Assembly: GCF_002865645.1 (NCBI RefSeq)
Contig: NW_020194562.1
Coordinates: 372,001 to 436,000 of the forward strand
Length of the DNA stretch: 64,000 nucleotides
Direction of reading: 5' to 3'
From: Hyaloscypha bicolor E
Lineage: Eukaryota > Ascomycota > Leotiomycetes > Helotiales > Hyaloscyphaceae
Below, one piece after another: positions 33,777-44,787 of this stretch (positions within the stretch are counted from its first letter, which is position 1; every line of letters starts with the position of its first letter). The notes beneath the pieces were generated by a model. The model ran no database searches. It worked only from the letters and a program-made list of their open reading frames with translations, and was not told the origin of the DNA. The position numbers were made by a program, and so were the translations under genes.

Positions 33777-35696
33777 ATGGCCCCGCGTCAAGCAAAACGA
33801 AACATCCAAAAAGTTGGGCGGCAATGCTCGGTGCCAAAAGGCGAACGTAAGTAAGCCATGCACACCGGTCGTGTACTTTGACTGATCGTTGATAGAAGCG
33901 CGGCCACAAGGTATCAAGAAAGAACGCCCACAACTTTCTCCTCGTAGAAGCCCACGCCTACGCCGCCAGGTTCGCACTATATCCAAGGATAGCGAACCAA
34001 AGCACCCGCTTTCCTCCCCAACTAGCAAAGCTCCTGGCAAAGAGGCATGCCACTTTCCTCCTGCTATGCTATAAAGCTAACTCAAGTCAAGTTTCCACAG
34101 ATCAAAGATCGAAAACGAAAACGATCACAAGAAGACGAACTCATCCTCCCCTCCAGTGCCACTCCCTCTCAAAAGCGACCGCGAAAGTCCCCTCCACAAT
34201 CTCCTATCAAAGGCACAATCGGCGAGAACGCAGCCGTCGGTAATAGCGGGGAGGAGATTAACCCACTTGAATACTAGAGGAGGGAGCTTCATTGGCCTAA
34301 GGAATACTTCGAATCGGAGACCAACATGAATTATCTGCTTGCGAGGAAGAAATCTTCTTTATCTTTTCGCGGTAAATAATCGGAAGCTGGCTCTGCCGCG
34401 CCCAGCTCTACCACACCCAGCGATCAAAAGCCGAGGGAAGCCAAAAGTGCTCCGTATTAAAGCCCGCAATATAGAATCCTGCTCGAGACCAAGGGTAGCT
34501 TCATGCGCAAATCAGATTTGGGTATTATAGACACAAGCAAGACCGTTTGCCGGTCCCTCCTTAAAGCTGAGCAAATAGTTCCAGAGGATTCATTGTTTCA
34601 GGATAATCTCTTCGACGAGACGTGCGAAATAATACAAGACAGGAACGAGGCCAAGGTTATTCAAGATATCGCTTGACTAATTATTCCTTCCGCTCAGTCT
34701 CTAGCTATACGTGGCGCCAAACGTCTAAAAACATTAATCGAAAGTGTTAATGAAGGCTAGGACAATTCCATTGCTCTAACTAAGCCTCGTCCGCAACCCG
34801 ACTATGCTATTGGATTCAAGCGAACTGCATTCACCGAAGATTAGCTTAAAAAAATCCAGCCGTTTATTAGTGGCTTCTCGGAAATGTCTCTCTTTATGGG
34901 TATATACTATATATACTTTCCGTTTCTTATATGCGAGGTCAAGTGCGGCGCTATAGCGCTTGATATTGCGGACCGACAGAATGCTCATAGCATGACGATG
35001 GCCGTGAGGGGTATTATCGAACTCTTTAGGCTTGTGAAACGCGAAAAGGAGCTTTACCGGGAGATACTCGCCTTCTTAGTCTCGTATAATAACCGGACGG
35101 TGAGAATCTACGGTCATTATCCTGTAATTAACGGAAAAAAGACCACTTTCTATCGCCATCCGATCCGTGAGTTCAGCTTCACGGAACTAGATGGCAAAGA
35201 GAAATGGACGGCATATAAATTCACCAAGAATATTTATGACATATGGATGCCGTCTCACTTAAAAAGAATCTGTTTAGTTATTAATGAGTTACCGCCCGAT
35301 CTGGATTTTGAGAGCTTGGAGTAATCCGAGCCAGGGGAATCCGGACTCTCACAGGGGCTAGAAAGCCATTATCTCTCCGACTAATTAAGTCATGATGCTA
35401 TATCTTTACTAGAGGAAGCTAATAGTTAATCAAGCCGTGTTAGTTCGCGAGACGTTACCCCTAATACTTCACTGTCTCAGAGAATTAATGGGAAAGCATT
35501 TAAAAAGCCAAAGAAAAGGGCTCGACCCGTAGAGCTATACTAATCTCGAGACGCTAGTTGAAGATGGGAACGCTTTCAAGGTAATTGGCTGTTTAGGAAA
35601 GGAGGTAAATACATAGGCGAGAAGAGGACCTGGGAGCATTTGTTTACTGTGAAGATTTGGGGCAATCTATATGATATAATAAAGCAAATTGACTGA
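33777..35696 (+). pseudogene. DUF7924 family gene with RIP-type nonsense codons
   Basis: Start MAPRQAKRNIQKVGRQCSVP at 33777, with an intron GTAAGT...GATAG soon after and another ending TCCACAG near 34098. Family blocks follow: SQEDELILPSSATPSQKRPR, INPLEY-stop-RRELHWPKEY (Trp expected; TGG to TAG near 34275), MNYLLARKKS, SLFMGIYYIYFPFLICEVKC, LDIADRQNAHSMTMAVRGII, ELFRLVKREKELYREILAF, VRIYGHYPVINGKKTTFYRH and GKEKWTAYKFTKNIYDIWMP (open frame 34884-35324). Beyond TAA at 35322 the frame continues with stops to WLFRKGGKYIGEKRTWEHLF and TGA at 35694. The protein was about 560 residues, with a basic disordered N-terminus and the DUF7924 domain in the second half. Function is unknown; the family is multicopy in many Leotiomycetes, which would explain RIP. 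Confidence 0.8.
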
Positions 35697-36405
35697 TTTA
35701 TATGGTTAACCCGGCAGTTGTTTTAATCAAAGACATTGTTGTGCCTAGCAAGTAGATGAGGAACCTCTACCTCTCCTTCCCTTTACCCACCCCGTTCTCC
35801 CGTCTAATGCAGCTTCCATACCCACTGACCCCCCGCAAGAGATATTTAAGGAGCTAATATTTCAAAAATTGTTCAATTCCCCTTATATTACAGTTGAAAA
35901 CGCTCACTATTAAGGGAATGCGGGAAGAGGTGAGGAAGACCTACTCTTGCTAAATTTAGAACTTACTTGGAATTTTATTAATAGTACGTTAACGTCCTTG
36001 GAGGCAGACATTCGATTCTTTTTGTCTCGAGCACTGAAAATCTGCAGAAAGCCCTATTAATCTTAGTACTAAGGCTATAGCACGATAATACGGAATACGG
36101 ATTCACACAGAATTAAAAACCTTTTGAGAAACTCCAGTATTATCATCTATCCAGTGCTATTAACCCCTGAAAATCTTATACCTATCCTGCAACTTCTTAA
36201 TACCATTCTCTAATAATTCCCTCTGGCGCTTGGCAGATAACGGCTCAGAGGCAATGGCTTTAACTTCCGTATCCGACATGGCATATACGACGACGGGTGA
36301 GAAGATCTTCTCGGGCCCACGCACGATATGTCGCTCGGTTTATCCTGTCAAATTTCAATGGACAAGTATGCACCAAAAGCCGCCTGTCCACCTGTGCGAG
36401 GAAGC
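35697..36405. other. Intergenic region, nothing recognised
   Basis: Mixed composition with no motif-bearing frame. It lies between the 3' ends of the DUF7924 relic and the SANT-domain gene, which are convergent. Confidence 0.45.
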
Positions 36406-38602
36406 CTACTCGCCTCTGGCCTGTACGATGTTCAAACGTGTGCGTACTACAGGCTGACTCCTGCCTGGGAACTGGCGGAAGATCCACTTCCACGACTTGC
36501 CCTCCTTCTTATACGCCAGCAAGCGCTGCTCGTCTACAGGATCCCATGGGATATTTATCCTTACGCTAGAACCCTGCTTTTTTTTACTCGAACAGGCGTC
36601 ATCGTCGCTGCTGAGATCAGGATCGCTATCACTCAAACTACTCTCGTTATCGCTACTTAATGGTTCACTCTCTTCCGATAGCAGAGCTCTAGCGCCGACG
36701 GCTTTGCTATGCTAAAGTGTAGTTAAAGGCGCGTTGTCGAAGACATAGTTTGCCTCCATAATAGGCGATAAAATCGTGCCACTGGAGAGCGGGGATGAGG
36801 TATGCCGGCTGAAGCCAGTTAACAGGAACGAATATTGCTCTATTGGCTTGATAGTGAAGTCATTAATTCTCCCCACATGGCCAACGCTCTCGATAAGTTG
36901 GGCAAGCTGGCTAAAAGAGATTCCTCGCCCGTCGCGACTATCTCGGACCACCGCTATAAAGGAGCAGCAGCGTGTAGAGTGTGGACGGAATGTAACCTCG
37001 GTTAGCGTCGGTAGGATATTACTAGATGATCGGCCAAGGTTGTCGCTATCAGATGGTATCTCTGTATCTATAGTTTGTGGCGTCAAAGGTGCTGGCGAAG
37101 GCAATCGATCCCTGGCACTAGACACTGCGGTGACTCTTGAACCATGATCAAGAGGGGAGTATGATTTCGGAGAGTGCTGACGGAGCTTGGCGTGTGGTCT
37201 ACGTTGGGGGTTAGACCTCTGCTCAAGATGACGCTTGCGCTTCTTGTATATTGGGTTGTTAGATGAGGATGATCGTTTCCGCTTAGCAGGACGTGGTTCC
37301 CTATCCACATTGATCGACACGGGATTGCTGTTAAGCTCGTCGTCACTGGAATTACTGCTATGGCTCCCTAACTTATCCTGACTCAGCTCTGGAGATGGAT
37401 CGTGGGTGGCCAGCCTTAAGCTTTCATCCTTGCTGGATAGATGGGTATCGCCAACTTTTTCGGACGTCAGCGTCGCTGTCACATCTTCTTTTACCTCTTG
37501 CTGCAGCTGCCTGCCGTCCTCGTTATTGTTGTTATTGCCGTAGCCCCAATCATCCTGCTCCTCCTCCTCCTGTCGCTGTCTCTCCTCCTCATCAAAGATA
37601 TCGGAATTCAGTGCAGGGCGGACCAGCTCATGCTCGTCTGCTGCGCTTCGCACCGTAGGAAGATGGTAGGGGGGGTGATTACGATAACGAGCAGGAGGGT
37701 ACATCGTGGCCTCAGACTTAGCGCAGACCGTACAGTGGCCTGCTGCACTGATGTGGTCGTGCAATGGCTCGCTCGAGGCACTGGAAGTAGAGGAAGTATG
37801 ATGGCGCATAGAATCTAACGTCAAAGGTTTTGGTTCAGAGTGCCGCAAGCGCTCTGCCGTCTCGAGTAGGTCATTAATATCGTGCCATACGTCGGAATTG
37901 GGAGGGGCCGGGGTTGTTGAGTCGATGGCGGTCTCTGGGCTATTAAGAAGACCTTCATCTGCCGCTGCACTTTCAGCACAAAGACCACTGTCGTCGACTT
38001 CAGCTTCAGAGGCACTTGAGTCGTCATCGCCCAGTAGCACAATTAGATCTCCTATGCCATATTAGAAAACTGGTTGTCTGTTTCCACGATAAAGGATAGA
38101 GAGCGTACTCACCTGGACTACCGCTTGGGTTACTGCTTGGTACTGACCCGTTATTATTAAGAGAGCCGCCCCTCTCATTTATAGTTCTATCCCCAACTTC
38201 GAAGGTCGCGTTATTTAAAAGCTGGTCCTCCGCTGCAAAGCTCTCCTTCTGTAGCGTGGTATATAGCAGTTGTTCGATAGAGGGAAGGTCGAAGTCGTCG
38301 TCGTTTTCGTTATCGTTGGTGACCATACTGTTCCCTGCTCTCAGATGTCCAAGGTTAGTTACAATTGCTACCAGCCAAATATCTCGATCTCAAAACGTAC
38401 CTCGGATTCCAAGATCGTTACTCCCACGATCGTTAGCAACTGCTGATTGCGGCATGCTGAGTTCTGTACTACTCGGATTAATGCGCTGGAGCTTGTCGAA
38501 GATGCTGATTGGCCTCGAGGAAGGTTTGCGGCGGCTTGTTGCGCTCTTGGAACGCGGAGCAGTTGGCACATAAGTATATGGTTTGAAGGCCAAAGTGGCC
38601 AT
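36406..38602 (-). pseudogene. SANT/Myb-like domain protein with one in-frame TAG
   Basis: Exons 38602-38401, 38334-38113 and 38051-36406 (GTACGT and GTGAGT donors) give 689 codons starting MATLAFKPYTYVPTAPRSKS. The N-terminal part contains DDDFDLPSIEQLL. The middle is acidic and Ser-rich with a basic patch (AKRKRSSSSNNPIYKKRKRH), probably a nuclear signal. The C-terminal 45 residues (IPWDPVDEQRLLAYKKEG, then SWKWIFRQFPGRSQ and VVRTRLNIVQ) form a SANT/Myb-like DNA-binding helix set. A TAG at 36712-36714 interrupts the frame at LTTL-stop-HSKAVG, just before the SANT domain. It is explained by one CAG-to-TAG change. Without read-through the product loses its DNA-binding end. I saw no intron that would remove the TAG. 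A relative with this layout is common near fungal transposon cargo; a role as a regulator is inferred. Confidence 0.75.
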
Positions 38603-39884
38603 CTTGAGCGCGTGGAAATATTTGGAAGTATTCAAGATATTTTCTGCTTGCTGCTGGCTGTGGAAACTGGACTGCAGAAAGATAGCAGATGGGGGGGGAA
38701 TCAGGACTTATATAGGGTTTCTCGCACTGCCCTCGCAGAACAAGAATACCCTCTGCGGCCCACCGTACACTCCTGGAGTGCCATTCTCCCCCCTCTTCTG
38801 ACGTACCCACCGTCAAAATGCCTTGGCGTCAATGCCGCCCCTCATGCACACAGAGATCTACCGCAGCTGCCAGAGCCTGAGACCTTCAATCCTGCGCTCT
38901 CATGCCGGAAGATGCCCATTGCCCCTCCGCGGCCACCATCTCCACTTCGCTGTCCACCACGATCGACCGATCTCAGTATCCTTTCTCGATCGTTGGCGAG
39001 GCCACGAAAAGCTGGGCAAGGAGGCAGGGGCGGTCGAAGGAAGGGAGGAGTCGTATATCCTCGGATACCACCTTATCCGCCTGTCCGAAGGCTTCAGGCA
39101 ACCTTGCACATCACAGGTATCCTCATCGTTGGCGTCTCAGCTATCATGCAAGCAGCTATCACAATCCAATCGGCACATCTTCAGCAGATACAAGCAATGC
39201 TCTGCTAGAGCCCCGTATGATCCTTTCGTCTCGAATCAGCCCAGATCCGCGCAATCAAACGAATACGAAATGCGCTACGGCATGAGGAAACTTACAGGAA
39301 GCTGCCCATACGTCATCCACCTGCGGCGCAGCTAGGCAGAAGCCAGGCCGCGTTATCGTGAGGCATTATTGTACTGTAAGGAATGCAGGCTGAGTCTGCG
39401 GTATCTCAATCTCCGGAGCGGCCTGCTGTGAGGAACGGTGATAGTGCGACGACGAGGCAGATTGTGAGAATGTTGGGACACGGAAAGCTCGTAACTTAGC
39501 CAATGCGAAGCAGCTTGCGAGGCAATCCGCTGTATCACAGCTGCTCAGCAGTATTGAAGTGGTAGGGGGGATCGTGGATTCTGGTTGAAATTGCCCCGCA
39601 CCTTGCTGGCGTCGTCTTCTCAGCTGCGGCGTGGCCGATCAGGGGAGCCTAGTGGGAAGGAATGGAATCTAGGCAGAAGGGCCGAATGCGTATGAAGAGC
39701 GAGCACCGAGCGTTACAAGGTGGAGGTTGTTGGGCTATTGGAAAGGAAGGAAGAAGGGAAAGGAGCGAGCGATGGAGTCGCGAGATTTTTATACCCCGCG
39801 AAAGCGGCGGCGGGCCCGTGTACGCACCTTACCCGATGCGGGAGTCGTAGTTTCCTGATGCGGGCTTGCCGTCTGGTCGTTTAC
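38603..39884. other. GC-rich intergenic region
   Basis: Upstream of the SANT-type gene and ending at the AT-rich block. It contains long overlapping open frames on both strands (up to 253 codons, plus 38447-39208), but they show no domain, overlap the first exon of the SANT-type gene, and look like a consequence of GC-rich composition. No RNA gene was recognised. Confidence 0.5.
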
Positions 39885-41835
39885 TATTTTTTTAATTTAT
39901 ATAATATTCGAATTTATAAAATCTTCTTTTTGAAATATATATATTCTTAAAGCTCTTTAATTATAACTTCGATTTTACTATTAAATTAAACTTCTCGAGC
40001 TTAAAGTCTTTCGGAATTATAATATTTTACTTTCTAAATTTCTTATTATAAATAAAATATTTGAATATAAAATATTTATCTTAATTAATATTTTTATTAT
40101 TAAACCTTTTTTTATAAATCTATTATAAATAACTTTACTTTTAAATACTTCTTATTATAATATATATATTAGAAAAAATTTAAATTTAATATAATATAAA
40201 TAAAAAATAAAAAAAAAAGCTAATTAAAAAATAAGAAAATGAAATTAATATTATAAATATTATAAAAATATATCTTTAAAAATATCTAAATATTAAGCTA
40301 TATTAATATATTTTATATAAAATATTTAATAGAAATTTATAAGATTTATTTGAGAATAATTTTAAAAACTTTAATAATATAACTTTTAACTAATATAATT
40401 ATATTAAATTATAAGGCCTTTAAAAATACTTTTAATATAATAGTATTTATATTAAATAGAATTACTTAGACTTTATTATAATATTATTTTTTTAAAAAAA
40501 AATTAAAATAAAGCTAATATTATTAAAAATAGTTTAATTAAAATAGATCTTTTAAAGAAACTTATTATATTAGTTTATCTTATTTTAAAAAGAACTAAAT
40601 AAAAAGAAATTAAAACTATTTATTACTTTTATTATTACTAGAATTATTACTAGAATTACTAAACCCGAAAATCCCTTAATTAATATTTATTATTTCTACT
40701 AGAAAGCTTATTAGAAAATAATAAAAATATAATAAAACTAATAATTATTTTTCTTAATATTTCTTAATATATAAAGTTTTATAAAAGGCACTAGTAAAAG
40801 CTTTCTATATTATATTAAAGAGGCTAGTATAAACCCACTTTTATAATAACTAGCTCTTTTAATATATATATAAAAAAACTTATATAAATATTTATAGCTT
40901 TTTTAAAAATCCCGGGTTTTAATATTAAAATTTAAATAAATAAACTACTATTATTTTAGTAATTATAAGGGCTAAATACTCTAAAAAGACAATATTTAAA
41001 CTTATTCAAATACTAATTAATAATCTATATTAATTATAATACGGCCTTATTTTTATTTTATAAAAAATTGAATTTTTATATAATTAAATTATTATCTTTT
41101 ATTAAAGCTTATTAGTATATTAATATATAGTTTTAAACTCTTTTAATAATCTCGGCTAGCTTATTAATAGACTCTAACAATTTATTATTATTTATAAAAA
41201 AAACTAATTAATTAATAATATTATTTATAAAATTCTTTAAGTTATTTTTTATTCAGAAATTATTAATATAAGCCTAGCTATAATTTCGAAACCTATAATA
41301 ATTACTTTAAACCTTATAATTATAATAATTATACTTCGAAATTATATCTTATATATAAAAGACTTAAATACTACTTTTAAAAATATATATTAAAGAAATA
41401 AAAGATTAAGAAAGCTCGTTTTAAAAATAAAAATATTTACTAATCTAGATTTCAAAACTCTTATAACTTTAATAAATACTTTAATAATACTTATATATAA
41501 TATATTATTAAAATTAAGGAAAAAGAAGCTAATAAAAATAATAAAAACAAACTAATAAATAATGCTTTTAAAGTATTATTAGTAAAAATAAATATAGAAG
41601 AGAAGTATTATTTAGATTTCTATTTTATTTTAATTAAAAGCTTTTTAGCTACTTTTATTACTTTTATTACTTTTATAACTAATACTTTTATAAATAACTT
41701 TATTTTTCTTTCTTTTATATATTAAATAATAGGCGAAAACCACGCCTTAAAGCCTATTAAATCTATAATAAAAGACGCCTAAACCTTTATAATTAATAAT
41801 ATATTAAGATATAATACTTATTACTTTTGTAAAGT
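39885..41835. other. Extreme AT-rich block (RIP-saturated repeat)
   Basis: About 1.95 kb of nearly pure A/T with very few CpG or CpA, sharply bounded by GC-balanced DNA on both sides. Long runs such as TATTATAAAT and AAAAATTAAAAT fill it. No protein frame survives. It is most simply a RIP-saturated transposon copy. No terminal repeats could be matched at its borders by eye. Confidence 0.75.
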
Positions 41836-41840
41836 TATAA

Positions 41841-42134
41841 TTAATCTTTCAGGCGTCTTCTCCACACCACGGCGTCGTGTAGGGCCCGCTCCATTTTGTA
41901 TTGATTAAAGTCCAGCGTACACTTCCAGCATAGCTCCGAAATCTGCAAGCAGGGTTCACTTTGCAGATGTGTGGTATATTTGTGAAGCCTGTACTGAAGT
42001 CCTATCGAGGAGGACAGCTCGCGAAGTTTTGCAGGGCAGGTATTTGAGTGCAGCTCGACCTTGTCGGGGCAGTTGGGACAGATGTACTTGGTTGTGCACA
42101 ATCTGGACTGTGCTGGTTGTTGACCTAAAGACAT
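41841..42134 (-). CDS. Small cysteine-rich hypothetical protein
   Basis: A 97-residue open frame from ATG 42134 with CPNCPDKVELHSNTCPAKL near residues 19-37 and a second Cys group (CLQISELCWKC) near residues 62-72. The pairs could form a zinc-binding knuckle. It lies immediately beside the AT-rich block, so it may be the surviving end of a longer gene; no intron was identified. No family is recognised. Confidence 0.4.
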   Translation of the reverse strand: MSLGQQPAQSRLCTTKYICPNCPDKVELHSNTCPAKLRELSSSIGLQYRLHKYTTHLQSEPCLQISELCWKCTLDFNQYKMERALHDAVVWRRRLKD

Positions 42135-42759
42135 AATTGAATCGGCAAGTATTTCTTTAGAGTAAAGTAATGCCGATTACTATTACCGTTGTGAAGTTAT
42201 ATCGAGACCTTAGAAGAAGCTTTTGCAGTCATAATGCCTCGATTAGATTTTAAGCAAAAGAGTCAATTGTTCGGGTAGACAAGGGATCGGACAAAGGCGC
42301 TCTGTATCGGGATTCCAGACATAAAGGTTTAGATGAAATGTCAAAGAGTGCCAGAAGTCATTGAAGATAATAAACAGCCGTCAAAGAGAAATAATCACAG
42401 GAAAACGGGAAGTCAACTAACTCCTTCGCCCGAGGGGGACTCGTTTATTTCAGTCTCAGCACTTACAGAAATCAAGGAAATTTTTTGATTTATCCTCGAA
42501 GAATCTTTGAGGACTAACATAAAAAGCTTTTCAAAGTTCGGAGTATCTAGTCTGATTGATTTTGAGCGTTGTGGAAAGGTGCTCATTTTGAAGTGTTCTT
42601 AAACAAAGTATTTGCTAAAGCTGGACAAATTGCTAGAGCTTAGCCCTTAACGAAGGAGCACAGTTTGGTGTAAAAGGCAAATTAAAGTGCTTCCGCCTTA
42701 CGATTACACGTTATTATCAATTGCCTTTCCTCTGAGACCGGCAGGTGCAACAAACAAAA
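42135..42759. other. Intergenic region, nothing recognised
   Basis: Normal composition with no motif-bearing frame. It contains the 3' flank of the hydrolase gene and the upstream flank of the small Cys-rich frame. Confidence 0.5.
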
Positions 42760-43971
42760 TCAGTACTCAAAAGTGACTTCGGGGAATTCCGCCACAGGCC
42801 CATCCAATAGCTCAGAGCACTTCCCGTAAATCACAAAGTCCAAAAATGCTCCAACATAGGTAGTCACAATCTCGAGTGCTCTCTTCCCTTTCATGTTCCC
42901 TACATAGATATTGTCTAGTACAGTCTGATTGGAAGGCGTGATCCCAAGCGTCTCAAACACGATCGGATAATCAGAGAAGTCGTAATGCCCAGTACCATTA
43001 ACGATGATATCTCTCTTCCACCCAGTAAGGTTCGGCCATATAGTCTTCCAAGTGAGAAAGGGATCGTCATTCTGATTGTCTCGTGTGTAACCTTCATGAC
43101 CCATAATCATGAAGGGTTTGGAGGTCCCGGTTGAGAGACCTGGACCGAAGAGGCCGCCGTCCATGTCCAGCCCTCCAAGGATGCGGTCGTTAGATTCAAG
43201 TACGGAGAATGCGGTGGCTCCTCCTAAGGAATGACTAAACATGGCAGTGTGTGTGGTGTTTAAGCCGTATGAAGGCAAGTTCGGGACGAGTGAGTGTGCG
43301 AGGGTTGCGTTGGAGAGGGAGTCGAGAACAAAACTGACGTCTCCTACACGAGTTTCGATTGCCGTGAAGCCAGTCCGGTTGAGTGCAATTAGGTCTAGGG
43401 TTTCCCACAACGATGCGTTGAACATGGCAAGAGAACCGTCGAGATACTCTACAACATCGACGTCGTAAGCTGCATCGATGGTGACCACGATGTATCCTGT
43501 ACTGGCTATGGTTGATGCGATTTGTTGGTAAAAGTGACGAGTTGTTCCTTGGCCAGGCATAAAGAGGATCAGAGGGTGTTGACAGGAGGTTTGATTCGTG
43601 ACATTCTCAGTTGGTTCATTGCTAGCGAGGTGCAGAAAGAGTTTTTCGAATGTGCCGTTTGGTGCTGCAACACCGGCGAGGCTGAGCTCAAGGTCCTCGA
43701 TTCCTGCTGTCTCAGGAGGCATGTATGCGCCCAAGATAGAATGGTGCTGGCGAGGAACCGGGTAGAAGACAGAGATCATGAGTTTTACAGGCTCATCGCC
43801 TTCCACAAATGGCTGAGTTCGATTATAATCGATGAGTTCGGTGACACTGCGACCGACTTGATATATGCCTGTGGGTTTTGGAAGAGCAATTTGAGCTGGA
43901 GATCTTTCGACTGGTGTCGCGGAGCACAGCATGAGGCTGACGAGGGCCAAGAGGATGTAAGATTGAAGCAT
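42760..43971 (-). CDS. Secreted alpha/beta hydrolase, PAF-acetylhydrolase (isoform II) family
   Basis: Single-exon gene of 403 residues. A signal peptide is evident (MLQSYILLALVSLMLCSATP), followed by the family start GIYQVGRSVTELID and ISVFYPVP. The oxyanion-region motif is LILFMPGQGTTRHFYQ (residues 134-149). The nucleophile elbow SHSLGG places Ser at 248, the acid is in GLDMDGG (Asp 269/271), and the base in GHYDFSD (His 329). The HxDFSD pattern is characteristic of the family. About ten N-glycosylation sequons fit an extracellular enzyme. Members cleave short or oxidised acyl chains from phospholipids; fungal secreted versions may act on other esters. All catalytic residues are present, so it should be active. 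Neighbours do not suggest a pathway. Confidence 0.85.
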   Translation of the reverse strand: MLQSYILLALVSLMLCSATPVERSPAQIALPKPTGIYQVGRSVTELIDYNRTQPFVEGDEPVKLMISVFYPVPRQHHSILGAYMPPETAGIEDLELSLAGVAAPNGTFEKLFLHLASNEPTENVTNQTSCQHPLILFMPGQGTTRHFYQQIASTIASTGYIVVTIDAAYDVDVVEYLDGSLAMFNASLWETLDLIALNRTGFTAIETRVGDVSFVLDSLSNATLAHSLVPNLPSYGLNTTHTAMFSHSLGGATAFSVLESNDRILGGLDMDGGLFGPGLSTGTSKPFMIMGHEGYTRDNQNDDPFLTWKTIWPNLTGWKRDIIVNGTGHYDFSDYPIVFETLGITPSNQTVLDNIYVGNMKGKRALEIVTTYVGAFLDFVIYGKCSELLDGPVAEFPEVTFEY

Positions 43972-44787
43972 GGTTGAACTTGAAAGCTATCAAGATAGCT
44001 GAGAGTTCGGATGAGAATTAAAGTTAAGTAATGGGAACAATGAGATTCTAAGAGTCTTCTTCGACTCTCTTACATACTTATTGGCGAGGAGATTTTCACT
44101 GCCCTCTTCGGATCCTTTGCTGGGTATGGATTCTAAGTAGATCTGTTTACCATCTAGTCTGGAGGTTTAATTTTCCATGCAACTCTTCAGCGAGGATTAT
44201 AGCAGGGCCTACATACCCTATCCTGTAGGCGGTGTCTCCACTTTTAGATGACTGCAATTTGTGGGAGCCTGAGCTCTCAGGTTAAGATCAGCGTGTACGA
44301 AAATCTTCCGCTTTGGGATAAAAGGATACATGGGATCGTATTTGTCCGTCTGACTGTGACTAATGACTGCACATCGAACTCTTGCAGCTTCACCAACAGG
44401 CTTAACGAGAATGAACTCAATTGAGATGCCAAGGCCGCGGATCTTGTTTTTCAAAAGAGGTGCAATTTTGCGAAACCATTTCCCCTTCGAGACGGCTTGT
44501 TGCATTAGCCGCATATTCTTCAAATCTGCACGTCATGCTGACAACTGATACGCACCTATCAAGATTGAAGCCCTCAGAAACGTCTCCAGAAGTGACTAAG
44601 CGGCCTTGGAATGAGTCGAAATGAGTTCGCTGTGCAGTTATTTCTCAAAAAGTCGGTTGAGACAAAATCCTGTATTTTTTGCTAGTATTCAATCTCTTTC
44701 CAGCTATTTTGATTTCCGGGACAACACCCGAGATTACGGATCAAATCCGACCCTGCTCATTAAATCTATGTACGAGAAACTTCCAAC
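43972..44787. other. Upstream region shared by hydrolase and Zn2Cys6 genes
   Basis: About 800 bp between divergent genes. A minus-strand frame from ATG 44514 to 44218 (98 codons, MRLMQQAVSKGKWFRKIAPL) could be a small gene, but it has no motif and I do not call it. Confidence 0.4.

Noticed and set aside
38447..39335. Long plus-strand open frames (253 and 170 codons)
   Set aside because: They overlap the first exon of the spliced SANT-type gene on the other strand, lack any domain and fit the GC-rich composition.
44218..44514. 98-codon minus-strand open frame
   Set aside because: Has an ATG but no motif, and lies in the shared promoter region of two divergent genes; support is too weak.
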